From NCBI GenBank assembly GCA_029959365.1, contig JASCOA010000022.1, forward strand, positions 1 through 37,196: 37,196 nucleotides of DNA, read 5' to 3'. The DNA comes from Microbacteriaceae bacterium PS02343. GTDB taxonomy: Bacteria; Actinomycetota; Actinomycetes; Actinomycetales; Microbacteriaceae. Below, piece by piece: positions 15,253-23,849 of this stretch (position 1 is the stretch's first letter; each line of letters begins with the position of its first letter). The notes below the pieces were generated by a model. The model did not search any database. It saw only the letters and a list, made by a program, of their open reading frames with translations, and was not told where the DNA came from. The position numbers and the translations under genes are program-made.

Positions 15253-15966
15253 ATGGATCTCGGACTCGCAGGCAAGGTCGTGCTCGTCGTCGGCGGCAGC
15301 GGACTCATCGGCAGGGCCACGGCCCGCACGCTGATCGCGGAGGGCGCCACCGTCGTGCTGGCCTCCCGGGGCGGCGAACGCCTCGCGAGCGCCGCGGAGG
15401 AGCTGGGGACCGAGAGCGTCGCCTTCGACGCCCGCGACGCCGACTCGGTCGCCGCGGGTGTCGCCGAGGCGGTCGCGCTGCACGGGCGGCTCGACGCCGC
15501 CGTGATCACCGCGGCGCCCTCGGCCTCCACGCTCGACACCGCGCGCGACCGCGATCCTGCGCAGATCCTCGAGGCGCTGGACGGCAAGGCCCTCGGATTC
15601 CTGCGCGTCGCCGAGGCGGTCGCGCCGCACCTGCACGCGGGCGGCGCCGGGCGCATCGTCGGCGTGAGCGGGCAGAACGCGCGGCTCACCGCATCCGTCA
15701 CCGGCGCGGTGCGCAACCAGGTGCTCATCACGATCGCGAAGATCCTGGCGGATGCGCACGCAGGCACCGGCACGACCGTCAACGTCGTGAACCCCGGCCC
15801 GGTGCGCGAGGACGCGGCGCACGGCCGCCCCGGCACGGCCGAGCCGGGCGACTCCTCGCCCGAGGAGGTGGCCGCGGCGATCGTGTTCCTGCTCTCGCGG
15901 CAGGCCGCCGCGATCAGCGGCGAGCAGATCGCGCTCGGCCACCGGCTGCGGGGCGTGCAGGACTGA
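15253..15966 (+). CDS. SDR-fold protein lacking the Tyr-x-x-x-Lys pair
   Basis: A 237-residue short-chain dehydrogenase/reductase-type protein. The cofactor-binding 'VVLVVGGSGLIGRATARTLIAEGATVVLASRG' (residues ~9–40) and 'DAAVITAA' (the N-A-G-like strand end) are clear. 'GRIVGVSGQNARLTASVTGAVRNQVLITIAKIL' aligns with the catalytic segment, but where active enzymes have Tyr and Lys this protein appears to have Gly and Asn. 'NVVNPGPV' follows as in the family. It may therefore be a catalytically atypical or non-catalytic SDR. The ATG at 15253 is the only one that gives the correct N terminus. It is 35 bp downstream of the hypothetical gene and may be co-transcribed. Confidence 0.82.
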   Translation: MDLGLAGKVVLVVGGSGLIGRATARTLIAEGATVVLASRGGERLASAAEELGTESVAFDARDADSVAAGVAEAVALHGRLDAAVITAAPSASTLDTARDRDPAQILEALDGKALGFLRVAEAVAPHLHAGGAGRIVGVSGQNARLTASVTGAVRNQVLITIAKILADAHAGTGTTVNVVNPGPVREDAAHGRPGTAEPGDSSPEEVAAAIVFLLSRQAAAISGEQIALGHRLRGVQD

Positions 15967-15990
15967 GGCCCGCGGCCGCTCGGCGTCCGC

Positions 15991-17181
15991 TCAGCGCGGG
16001 CCGAGCAGCACCGGCCCGGTGCCGGGCAGCTCCACTGCGCCGAGGCCGAGCCACGCCGCCGTGCGCTCCATCGCCGGCTCGAGCTCGGCCATCACCCGCG
16101 CCGGGTCGGCGCCGTGCTCGATGCCGACGCGGTGCGCGCGCAGCACCCCGGCCTTGCGATCGCTCTTGATGTCGACGCGGGCGACGAGCTCGTCGCCGAG
16201 CAGGAACGGCAGCACGTAGTAGCCGTGCACGCGCTGCTCGGCCGGCGTGTAGATCTCGATGCGGTAGTGGAAGTCGAAGAGCCGCTCGGTGCGCGGTCGG
16301 AACCAGACCAGGTTGTCGAAGGGCGTCAGCAGCGTGCTCGCCTCGATGCGGCGGGGCCTGCGGGCCTCGGCGTGCAGGTAGGCCGGTTCCCTCCATCCGC
16401 TCACCTCGACCGGCTCGAGCTCGCCGGCCGCGACGAGCGCCGCAATCGCGGGCGCCGTCTCGGCGCGCGACATGCGGAAGTAGTCGCGCAGGTCGGGCTC
16501 GGTCGCGATGCCCTGCGCCCGGGCGGCGAGCCTCACGAGCTCCAGCTGCGACTCGGCGGCCGGCCGCTCGACGAGCAGCTCGGGCGGGGCGACGCGCTCG
16601 ACGAGGTCGTAGAGCCGTTCGAAGTTGATGCGGCGCGCTGCCGCGACCTCTCCGGCCCAGAACAGGTACTCGGCGCCGGTCTTGCCGAGGTGCCAATCCC
16701 ACATCTCGCGCTGCTCGCGCGGCGCGCGCTCGTAGCCGAGCTCGCTCGAGCGCAGCGGCCCGCGGTCGGCGATCTGCGAGCGGATGGACGCCAGCGCCTC
16801 CGGGTGCTCGCTCGGGAAGCGGCGGATGGACCCCCACGCCTGATCGCGCACGAGCCGCTTGCGCCAACCGAACTGCGCGTAGGCCTCGGGGCTGAGGATG
16901 GACGCCTCGTGCGCCCAGTACTCGAGCAGCTCGGGCTTGCGGCGGCCGGGCGCGTGCGCGGTGAGCCGGTCGAGCAGGGCGCGGTCGTAGGCGCCGAGCC
17001 GCGAGAAGAACGGCAGGTAGTGCGAGCGGCTGAAGACGTTCACCGAGTCGAGCTGCACGACGGCGAGCCGGCGCATCGTGCGCCGCAGGTGCCCCAGGTT
17101 CACGGTCTCGGGCTGCGGGGCGCCGAAGCCCTGCGCGGCGAGGGCGATCCGGCGCGCGGCGGCGATGCTCAGGCGGGGCAT
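15991..17181 (-). CDS. YcaQ-family DNA glycosylase (winged-helix; crosslink repair)
   Basis: A 396-residue protein of the YcaQ/AlkZ (HTH_42) family, which removes bulky or crosslinked alkylated bases from DNA. 'LSIAAARRIALAAQGFG' opens the first helical domain. 'VVQLDSVNVFSRSHYLPFFSRLG' contains the Gln-x-Asp motif (Q43-L44-D45) reported as catalytic in YcaQ-type enzymes, where AlkZ types have Gln-x-Gln. 'YWAHEASILSPEAYAQFGWR' and 'LLTPFDNLVWFRPRTERLFDFHYRIEIYTPAEQRVHGYYVLPFLLGDELVARVDIKSDR' are characteristic. The ATG at 17181 has GAGG upstream; longer in-frame starts only add low-complexity sequence. It is divergent from the lyase gene, and the two share a 139-bp intergenic region. Confidence 0.88.
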   Translation of the reverse strand: MPRLSIAAARRIALAAQGFGAPQPETVNLGHLRRTMRRLAVVQLDSVNVFSRSHYLPFFSRLGAYDRALLDRLTAHAPGRRKPELLEYWAHEASILSPEAYAQFGWRKRLVRDQAWGSIRRFPSEHPEALASIRSQIADRGPLRSSELGYERAPREQREMWDWHLGKTGAEYLFWAGEVAAARRINFERLYDLVERVAPPELLVERPAAESQLELVRLAARAQGIATEPDLRDYFRMSRAETAPAIAALVAAGELEPVEVSGWREPAYLHAEARRPRRIEASTLLTPFDNLVWFRPRTERLFDFHYRIEIYTPAEQRVHGYYVLPFLLGDELVARVDIKSDRKAGVLRAHRVGIEHGADPARVMAELEPAMERTAAWLGLGAVELPGTGPVLLGPR

Positions 17182-17257
17182 GCGGTCGATCCTCGCAGGC
17201 GCCGCCGACACCCGCATCCGCTCGTCGGGCTGCAGGGACCGCGGCGAGCGCACCCCC

Positions 17258-17286
17258 TTGACGGGGGCCATCCGCTCGCCTACTTT
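17258..17286 (+). promoter_or_regulatory. Sigma-70-type promoter of the rhamnogalacturonan lyase gene
   Basis: TTGACG (17258–17263) and TACTTT (17281–17286) are separated by 17 nt. The predicted start site at about 17292 falls in the operator that follows. Confidence 0.6.
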
Positions 17287-17290
17287 TCTC

Positions 17291-17304
17291 GGAAAGCGTT
17301 TTCC
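17291..17304. promoter_or_regulatory. LacI-family operator (GGAAAGCGTTTTCC)
   Basis: A 14-bp near-perfect palindrome with the central CG and the GGAAA/TTTCC arms typical of LacI/GalR operators; only one pair is mismatched. It covers the predicted transcription start and ends 16 nt before the start codon of the lyase, an ideal place for repression. No LacI gene lies in this window, so the regulator is encoded elsewhere. Confidence 0.65.
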
Positions 17305-17320
17305 TTAACCTGGAGATTCA

Positions 17321-20209
17321 ATGACGAATCGTTCGAGACCCCCTGCCCGGATGCGCGCGACGGCCCTCGCCGGCAGCGCCGTGATCGCCCTCGGCCTCTT
17401 CGGCGGCGCACTGCCCGCCGCCGCCGAGGAGGTGCCGACCGGCCCCGCCGACCGGCCCGGCCCGCAACTCGAAGAGCTGGGCCGCGGCCTCGTCGCGGTC
17501 ACCGCCGAAGGCGGCATCCACCTCAGCTGGAGACTGCTCGGCCATGAGGTGACCGGGTACTCCGCGACCGGCGTCACCGGCGCCGACTTCACCGTGCTGC
17601 GCGACGGCGAGCCGATCGCGACCGTCACCGACCGCACCGCCTACCTCGACGCCGGAGGCACCGCGACGAGCGAGTACACCGTCGTGTCGAGCGACGGCGA
17701 CGTCAGCGACCCGGTGGTGCCGAGCCCGGACTCCTACCTCGACATCCCGCTGCAGCGGCCCGCCGGCGGCACGACGCCGCCCGGCGTGATCCACCCGCTG
17801 GGCGAGGCGTACACCTACAGCGCCGGCGACGCGAGCGTCGCCGATCTCGACGGCGACGGCGAGCTCGAGTACCTCGTCAAGTGGGACCCGTCGAACGGCA
17901 AGGACGTGTCGCAGGTCGGCTACACGGGCACGGTCTACCTCGACGCGTACAAGCTCGACGGCGAGCTGCTGTGGCGGCTCGACCTCGGCGTGAATATCCG
18001 CGCCGGGGCGCACTACACGCAGTTCCTCGCGCAGGACTTCGACGGCGACGGCAAGGCCGAGGTCATGCTCAAGACCGCGCCCGGCACGCGCACGCTGCCC
18101 GGCGGCGACGCCGCGCTCGCCGAGTACGTGACCATGCCCGCGGAGGACATCGAGGCCGGCTGGACCCACCAGGACGACTACCGCTACTCGGCGGCCGACT
18201 GGCGCGAGCACCTCATCCGCATCTTCGAGGGCTGGCACGACCGCGAGGAGGTGCGCAGCGGGCAGTGGCCGGCGACCATCGAGCAGGCGCTCGGCGCCGC
18301 GGAGGCCGAGTTCGCGTATCCGCTCGCCGAGGCCGACGCCGCGACGCTCGCGGACCGCTTCATCGACGTCTACGCGCCCGGCCGCAGCCCCAACAACAAG
18401 CTGCGCCAGTTCGAGGGCTTCGTCCTCACCGGCCCCGAGTACCTGACGGTGCTCGACGGCGCGAGCGGTGCCGAGCTGCACACCGAGCACTACACGCCCG
18501 ACCGCGGCGACGACGGCCTGCTCTGGGGCGACTACGCGATGGGCCGCATCGAGCCCGGCAACCGGGTCGACCGGTTCCTCGCCGCCACCGCCTACCTCGA
18601 CGGCGAGCGCCCGAGCGCGATCTTCGCCCGCGGCTACTACACCCGCACCAACATCGTCGCCTACGACTGGGACGGCGAGACCCTCACGCAGCGCTTCCAC
18701 GCCGACAGCGGCCACGCGCCCATGCGCAACCCCTTCAACGACGGCCCCCACGGCGTCGAGGGCACCTCGAAGGAGTGGGGCACGTTGACCACGCAGGGCT
18801 TCCACTCGCTGAGCGTGGCGGATGTGGACGACGACGGGAAGCAGGAGATCGTCTACGGCTCGGCGACCCTCGACGACGACGGATCGCTGCTCTACAGCTC
18901 GTACGACACCGTCCGACCTCCCACCGGCGCTCCGGTGAGCCCGATCGCGGGGACCAAAGCGAAGCTGGGCCACGGGGACGCCATGCACGTGGGCGACTTC
19001 CATCCGGACCGTCCTGGTCTCGAGATCTTCACCGTCCACGAGGGCGGGCCGTACGCCCCCTACGGCTGGGTGATGCGCGCCGCCGAGGACGGCGAGATCC
19101 TCTTCGGCCAGTACACCGGGCGCGACACCGGCCGCGGCATGGTCGGCGACGTGCGCCCGGATGTGCCCGGCCTCGAGGTCTGGTCGGGCAACCCGCCGAA
19201 TCAGGCCGATCCCGCGGCCAGCGGGCTCTACTCCGCGGCCGGGAAGCGGCTCGGCGACGCTATCCCTGGGACGAACGCGAGCATCCGCTGGGCCGGTGAC
19301 GGCACGACGCAGCTCGTGAACGGCTCGGAGGACGCGACGCCCACGATCGACGACCCGACCCGCGGACCGCTCCTCACCGCCGAGGGCACGCGCACCAACA
19401 ACGGCACCAAGGGCAACCCCTCGCTCGTCGCGGACGTGCTGGGCGACTGGCGCGAAGAGCTCGTGGTGCGCACCGTCGACAGCAGCGCGCTGCGCATCTA
19501 CACGTCGACCGAGGAGACGGACCGCAAGCTCTTCACACTGCTGCACGACCCGCAGTACCGCGTCGACGTGACCCGGCAGCAGACCACCTACAACCAGCCG
19601 GCGTACCCGAGCTTCTACCTGGCCTCCGACACCGACTGGTCGACCGTGCCGCTGCCGACCACCGCGGTGACGCCGGATGCGCCCGCCTCCGCCGACGGGG
19701 TCGTCACGATCCCGTCGACCGAGGGGGTGCGGTACCTGCTCGACGGCGAACCGGTCGAGGCCGGCGAGATCGACGTGCGAGCGGATGCGGGCACCGCGTC
19801 GGCCGATGGCGCATCGGCAGCGTCCGGGCGGTTCGGTGTCTCGACGGCGCTGGCCCGGGACGCCTCGGTGTCACTCGCGGCGGTCGCGGCGCGCGAGGTG
19901 ACGGTCACGGCCGAGCCCGAGCGCTGGTACCGCCTGGCCGCGGATGCCACCGCGTCGTGGACCTTCGCGGTCGCCGACCCGGGCGCACCCGGCACGGGCG
20001 ACGGCGGCGGCACGGGCGGCGGCTCCGAGCCGGGCACGGGAACCGGCACCGGCGGGACCGAGTCCGGCACCGCCGCGACCGGCGGCACCGGCAGCCTCTC
20101 GACCACGGGCGCCGACCTGCCCGTGCCGCTCATCGCGGGCGCACTGCTCGCGCTGCTCGCCGGCGCCGGCCTGCTCATCGGCCGCCGGGTGCGGGGCAGC
20201 AGGGACTGA
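17321..20209 (+). CDS. Secreted rhamnogalacturonan lyase (PL11 family) with cell-wall sorting-like tail
   Basis: A 962-residue exported enzyme that cleaves the backbone of rhamnogalacturonan I in plant pectin by beta-elimination. Residues 1–35 are a signal peptide ending in AAA. The PL11 body (to ~770) is an eight-bladed propeller with calcium-binding DxDxDG loops: 'DLDGDGELEYLVKWDPSN', 'DFDGDGKAEVMLKTAPGT', 'DVDDDGKQEIVYGSA', and the conserved 'GYYTRTNIVAYDWDG'. A short beta-type region follows, then a Gly/Thr linker (~885–922), and a tail with LSTTG (926–930), a hydrophobic helix and RRVRGSRD. The tail resembles a sortase signal but lacks Pro in LPxTG. GGAG lies 6 nt before the ATG. Confidence 0.92.
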   Translation: MTNRSRPPARMRATALAGSAVIALGLFGGALPAAAEEVPTGPADRPGPQLEELGRGLVAVTAEGGIHLSWRLLGHEVTGYSATGVTGADFTVLRDGEPIATVTDRTAYLDAGGTATSEYTVVSSDGDVSDPVVPSPDSYLDIPLQRPAGGTTPPGVIHPLGEAYTYSAGDASVADLDGDGELEYLVKWDPSNGKDVSQVGYTGTVYLDAYKLDGELLWRLDLGVNIRAGAHYTQFLAQDFDGDGKAEVMLKTAPGTRTLPGGDAALAEYVTMPAEDIEAGWTHQDDYRYSAADWREHLIRIFEGWHDREEVRSGQWPATIEQALGAAEAEFAYPLAEADAATLADRFIDVYAPGRSPNNKLRQFEGFVLTGPEYLTVLDGASGAELHTEHYTPDRGDDGLLWGDYAMGRIEPGNRVDRFLAATAYLDGERPSAIFARGYYTRTNIVAYDWDGETLTQRFHADSGHAPMRNPFNDGPHGVEGTSKEWGTLTTQGFHSLSVADVDDDGKQEIVYGSATLDDDGSLLYSSYDTVRPPTGAPVSPIAGTKAKLGHGDAMHVGDFHPDRPGLEIFTVHEGGPYAPYGWVMRAAEDGEILFGQYTGRDTGRGMVGDVRPDVPGLEVWSGNPPNQADPAASGLYSAAGKRLGDAIPGTNASIRWAGDGTTQLVNGSEDATPTIDDPTRGPLLTAEGTRTNNGTKGNPSLVADVLGDWREELVVRTVDSSALRIYTSTEETDRKLFTLLHDPQYRVDVTRQQTTYNQPAYPSFYLASDTDWSTVPLPTTAVTPDAPASADGVVTIPSTEGVRYLLDGEPVEAGEIDVRADAGTASADGASAASGRFGVSTALARDASVSLAAVAAREVTVTAEPERWYRLAADATASWTFAVADPGAPGTGDGGGTGGGSEPGTGTGTGGTESGTAATGGTGSLSTTGADLPVPLIAGALLALLAGAGLLIGRRVRGSRD

Positions 20210-20223
20210 CACCGCACGATCTG

Positions 20224-20353
20224 CGGGGCCCGGGGGGGGGGGGGCCCGGGCCCCCGGGGGGGGGGCCGCCCGGGCCGCGGGGGGCCCCGGCCCCCCCGCC
20301 CCCCCCCCCCCCCGGGGGGGGGGGGGCGGGGCGCCCCCCCCCCCCCCCCCCCC
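20224..20353. other. Low-complexity poly-G/poly-C tract, probable artefact
   Basis: About 130 bp of G and C homopolymers between two convergent genes. It starts soon after a short CCGCA/TGCGG hairpin at 20212–20226 that may be the remains of a terminator. The true intergenic sequence here should be treated as unknown. Confidence 0.7.
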
Positions 20354-20375
20354 GCTGCTGCGCGCCTCCGCGGCC

Positions 20376-21938
20376 TCAGGTCGCCGCGGCCAGCAGCTCG
20401 CGGGTGAAGGGGTGCTCGGGCTCGAGCAGCACCCGAGCGACGGGGCCCTGCTCCACGAGCTCCCCGGCGCGCATGACCGCGACGGTGTCGCCGATGCGGC
20501 GCACCACCTCGAGGTCGTGCGTCACGACGAGCACCGCGAGGCCGCGCTCGCGGCGCAGCCGGTCGAGCAGGTCGAGGATCGTGCCGCGCACCGCCGCGTC
20601 GAGCGCCGAGACGGGCTCGTCGGCCACGAGCACGTCGGGCTCGCTCGCGAGCGCCCGAGCGATGGCGAGCCGCTGGCGCTGACCGCCCGAGAGCTCGCGC
20701 GGCCGCCGTTCCAGCAGCGCGGGGTCGAGCGACACGTCCACGGCGAGCGAGCGGATGCGGTCCGCCCGGCCCCCGCGCACCACCCCGGCCTCGGCGAGCG
20801 CCTCGCCGAGGATCGCGCGCCCGGTCCAGCGCGGGTCGAAGCTCGCGAGCGGGTCCTGGCCGATGAGCTGGATGCGCCCGCGCCGCTCGCGCCGCGACCG
20901 CTCGGGCAGTGCGCTCCACGGTTCGCCGTGCAGGAGGGCGTCGCCCGCATCAGCCCTTTCCAGGCCCAGCAGCAGTCGCGCGAGCGTGGTCTTGCCCGAG
21001 CCGGACTCGCCGAGCAGCCCCAGCACCTCGCCGCGGCGCAGCACCAGGTCGGCGCCGGCCACGGCGGTCGTGGCGCCGAAGCGCTTGACGAGCCCGCGCC
21101 CCTCGAGCACGATCGGCCTCGAGCTCGAGGCGTCGCGCTGCGTCTCAGCGCCGGTCGCGGCCGAGTCGCGCACGGGCGAGGGGTGCGCCGCCTCGACCAG
21201 GGCGACGGCCGCCGGGTGCACCGGCGCCGCGAGCAGGGCGGCCGTCGGCCCCTGCTCCACCAGCTCGCCCTCGTGCATCACGGCCACGCGGTCGGCGATG
21301 CGGGCGACCGCGCCGAGATCGTGGCTGACAAGCACGATCGCGGTGCCGCCGGCCTTGAGCTCGGCGAGCAGCTCGAGGATGCGCGCCTGCACCGTCGCGT
21401 CGAGCGCGGTGGTCGGCTCGTCGGCGACGAGCACGTCGGGCCCCGCGGCGAGCGCCGAGGCGATGAGCGCGCGCTGGCGCTGCCCGCCCGAGAGCTCGTG
21501 CGGGTACGACCGCGAGCGCCCGGGCAGCTGCACCCGCGCGAGCATCGCGTGCACGCCGTCGAGCGCGAGGTGGTGGATGCGCAGCGGCTCGGCCACCTCC
21601 GATCCGATCCGGCGCAGCGGGTCGAGGGCGCTCAGCGCATCCTGGTTGACGAGCGCGATGCGGCGACCGCGCAGGCGACGCCAGGCGCGCTCGCCGAGGC
21701 GGCGCGCATCCGTCCCCCCGATCTGCAGAGCGGATGCGCCCACCCGGCCCGGCGCGAGCCCCAGCAGCGCGCGGGCGGTGAGCGTCTTGCCCGAGCCGGA
21801 GGCGCCGACGACGGCCAGGCACTCCCCCGCGGCGAGGTCGAGGTCGACGCCGCGCAGCAGCTCGACCCCGTCGATCGCGAGCCGCAGCCCGCGCACGTGC
21901 AGCGCGGGCGCTGCGACTTCGGTTCCGGCCGCGCTCAT
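20376..21938 (-). CDS. Oligopeptide/nickel-type ABC transporter, fused double ATPase
   Basis: A 520-residue protein with two complete ABC ATPase domains, equivalent to DppD and DppF joined. Domain 1 has Walker A GASGSGKT (residues ~45–52), signature 'LSGGQRQR' and Walker B 'VLVADEPTTALD'. Domain 2 (from ~280) has GESGSGKT, a second 'LSGGQRQR' and 'VLVADEPVSALD'. The 'HPFTRELL' end is typical of Dpp/Opp ATPases. It powers uptake by the two permeases encoded upstream. The ATG at 21938 overlaps the permease stop (ATGA). It is the last gene of the operon, followed by the G/C tract. The solute cannot be named beyond peptide- or nickel-like. Confidence 0.92.
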   Translation of the reverse strand: MSAAGTEVAAPALHVRGLRLAIDGVELLRGVDLDLAAGECLAVVGASGSGKTLTARALLGLAPGRVGASALQIGGTDARRLGERAWRRLRGRRIALVNQDALSALDPLRRIGSEVAEPLRIHHLALDGVHAMLARVQLPGRSRSYPHELSGGQRQRALIASALAAGPDVLVADEPTTALDATVQARILELLAELKAGGTAIVLVSHDLGAVARIADRVAVMHEGELVEQGPTAALLAAPVHPAAVALVEAAHPSPVRDSAATGAETQRDASSSRPIVLEGRGLVKRFGATTAVAGADLVLRRGEVLGLLGESGSGKTTLARLLLGLERADAGDALLHGEPWSALPERSRRERRGRIQLIGQDPLASFDPRWTGRAILGEALAEAGVVRGGRADRIRSLAVDVSLDPALLERRPRELSGGQRQRLAIARALASEPDVLVADEPVSALDAAVRGTILDLLDRLRRERGLAVLVVTHDLEVVRRIGDTVAVMRAGELVEQGPVARVLLEPEHPFTRELLAAAT

Positions 21939-22777
21939 CGCCGACCTCCCAGCCAGCGGCCGAGCACGCTCGCGCACACGACCGACACCGTGATCGCGGC
22001 GCCCGGGAACACCGCGACCCACCAGGCGGTGCCGAGCAGGTTGCGGCCCTCCGAGAGCAGCACGCCCCATTCCGGCGCCGGCGGCGTGGCGCCGAGACCG
22101 AGGAAGCCGAGGCCAGCGGCCGAGACGATCGCGGTGCCGAGGCCGAGCGCGGCCATGGTCAGCAGCGGCCCGAGCAGGTTCGGCAGCACGTGGCGCAGCA
22201 CCCGCTTCCAGGGACGCTGACCGAGCACGAGCGCGCTCTCGACGAAGGCGCTGCGGGCGAGCTGCTGGGTGCGCACCCGCGCGACCCGCGCGTAGGCGGG
22301 CACCGCAGCGAGCGCGACGGCGACCAGCACCGAACCGGTGCCCGGGCCGAGGATGGCGATCAGCAGCAGCGCGACGAGAAACTCCGGCAGCGCCATGAGC
22401 ACGTCCACGGCCCTGGCGAGCACGCCGTCGACGCGACGCGGCGCGAGCCCGGCGAGGGCGCCGAGCAGCCCACCCGCGACGAGCGCGAGGCCGGTGGCGC
22501 CCAGGCCGAGGCCGAGCGAGGCGCCGGCGCCGTGCACCACGCGGGTGAAGACATCGCGGCCCGAGCGGTCGGTGCCGAACCAGTGCGCGGAGTCGGGCGG
22601 CAGGGTGCCGGCCCGCGCATCGGTCGCCGTCGGCGAGCCCGGCGCGATGAGCGACGGCCAGAGCGCCGCGAGCAGCAGCAGGGCGAGCACGATGGCGGCG
22701 ATCAGGGCCGGTACGGCGCCGGGGCGCCAGCGCGGCAGCACGAGGGCGCGACGGGCGCCGGGTACGACGGCGCTCAT
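21935..22777 (-). CDS. ABC transporter permease, DppC/OppC type
   Basis: A 280-residue inner-membrane protein with about six helices. The segment 'HWFGTDRSGRDVFTRVVHGAGASLGLG' is the hallmark of the DppC family, and the coupling loop 'ESALVLGQRPWKRVLRHVLPNLL' matches the EAA motif that docks on the ATPase. 'SAAGLGFLGLGATPPAPEWGVLLSEGR' is also typical. It forms the channel with the DppB-type partner. Start and stop overlap both neighbours by 4 bp (ATGA), showing tight translational coupling in the importer operon. Confidence 0.92.
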   Translation of the reverse strand: MSAVVPGARRALVLPRWRPGAVPALIAAIVLALLLLAALWPSLIAPGSPTATDARAGTLPPDSAHWFGTDRSGRDVFTRVVHGAGASLGLGLGATGLALVAGGLLGALAGLAPRRVDGVLARAVDVLMALPEFLVALLLIAILGPGTGSVLVAVALAAVPAYARVARVRTQQLARSAFVESALVLGQRPWKRVLRHVLPNLLGPLLTMAALGLGTAIVSAAGLGFLGLGATPPAPEWGVLLSEGRNLLGTAWWVAVFPGAAITVSVVCASVLGRWLGGRR

Positions 22778-23661
22778 CCGCTCGTCCCGTCCCGCAGCCG
22801 CGGGTCCAGCGCCCGGGCCCCGAGGTCCGCCACCTGCGACAGCACGGCGAACACGAGCCCCGAGAGCACGACGAGCGCCATCACCACCGGCAGGTCGCGG
22901 TTGAGGATCGCGGTGAGCACCATGCGCCCGAGCCCGGCCCGTCCGAACACGGTCTCGACGAGCACCGCCCCGCCGAGCAGCGAGCCGAGCAGGTAGCCGG
23001 CGAGGGCGAGCGTGCCGACGCCGGCGTGGCGCAGGGTGTGGCCGAGCAGGCGGAGGGGCCCGGCGCCGCGGGCGCGCACCGTGAGGGCGAAGGGCTCCGC
23101 GGCCGCCGCGTCGAGCCCCTCGCGCAGCACCTGCCCGAGGATCGCGGCGACCGGGATCGCGAGCGTGAGGGCCGGCAGCACGAGCGAGGAGGCGTCGCGC
23201 GTCGCGATGACGGGGAACCAGCCGAGCCCGAAGGAGAAGACGGTGATGAGCAGCAGACCCGACCAGAACGTGGGCGTGCTGGCGGCGACGAGCTCCACGG
23301 CCGAGACGACGCCGCGCAGCGCGCCGCGCGACAGCACGGTGCCGATGAGCGCCAGCAGCACGGCGAGGCCGAGCGCGGCGGCGGCGAGCTGCAGCGTCGG
23401 CGCCACGGCCGAGCCGATCACCTCGGCGACGGGCTGGCGCGCCTGGTACGAGGTGCCGAGATCGCCGACGAGCAGCCCGCCGAGGTACTGCAGGTAGCGC
23501 AGCCAGGCCGGCAGCCCCAGCCCGAGCTCCTCGCGCACCCGGTCGCGGGTCTGCTCGCCCACCTGCGCGTCGACGCCGAGGATCGTGTCGACCGGGTCGC
23601 CGGGCACGAGCTGCAGCGCCAGGAAGGCGAGGGTAGCGGCGCCCCAGAGCACGACCAGCAC
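22774..23661 (-). CDS. ABC transporter permease, DppB/OppB type (5' end damaged)
   Basis: A permease with 'LQLVPGDPVDTILG' at its N terminus, 'YLGGLLVGDLGTSYQARQPVAEVI' in the periplasmic part and the EAA-like loop 'AEPFALTVRARGAGPLRLLGHTLRHAG', all typical of DppB. The GTG at 23661 is only the first usable start in the intact part. Upstream the frame still reads as protein (LLRAALRRLGA) and then enters the G/C tract. A GTG at 23836, behind GGGAG and 13 bp after the substrate-binding gene, begins MTAALAS and is probably the real start, but it is now in a different frame. The biological gene probably runs to 23836 with a corrupted segment inside. Confidence 0.85.
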   Translation of the reverse strand: MLVVLWGAATLAFLALQLVPGDPVDTILGVDAQVGEQTRDRVREELGLGLPAWLRYLQYLGGLLVGDLGTSYQARQPVAEVIGSAVAPTLQLAAAALGLAVLLALIGTVLSRGALRGVVSAVELVAASTPTFWSGLLLITVFSFGLGWFPVIATRDASSLVLPALTLAIPVAAILGQVLREGLDAAAAEPFALTVRARGAGPLRLLGHTLRHAGVGTLALAGYLLGSLLGGAVLVETVFGRAGLGRMVLTAILNRDLPVVMALVVLSGLVFAVLSQVADLGARALDPRLRDGTSG

Positions 23662-23695
23662 GGCGCCGAGCCGGCGCAGCGCGGCGCGCAGCAGC

Positions 23696-23818
23696 GCCCC
23701 CCCCCGCCGCGCGGGGCGCCCGGCCGGGCGCCCCCCGGGCGCGGACCCCCCCCCCCGCGGGCGGCGCCGGCGGGGCCCCGCCCCCGCCCGCCGGGCGCGG
23801 GGGGGGGGGGGGCCCCGA
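23696..23818. other. Low-complexity poly-G/poly-C tract interrupting the permease gene
   Basis: About 120 bp of G/C runs lie inside the expected 5' end of the DppB-type gene. Coding sequence on both sides is normal, but the frames do not match across it. An assembly or base-calling fault explains this better than a mutation. Confidence 0.7.
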
Positions 23819-23849
23819 GGCCAGGGCTGCGGTCACGCTCCCGAGCGTG

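Noticed and set aside
20224-20353. G-quadruplex or recombination hot spot
   Set aside because: The tract is nearly pure G/C homopolymer, matches the contig ends in texture, and a similar tract destroys a gene, so an artefact is more likely.
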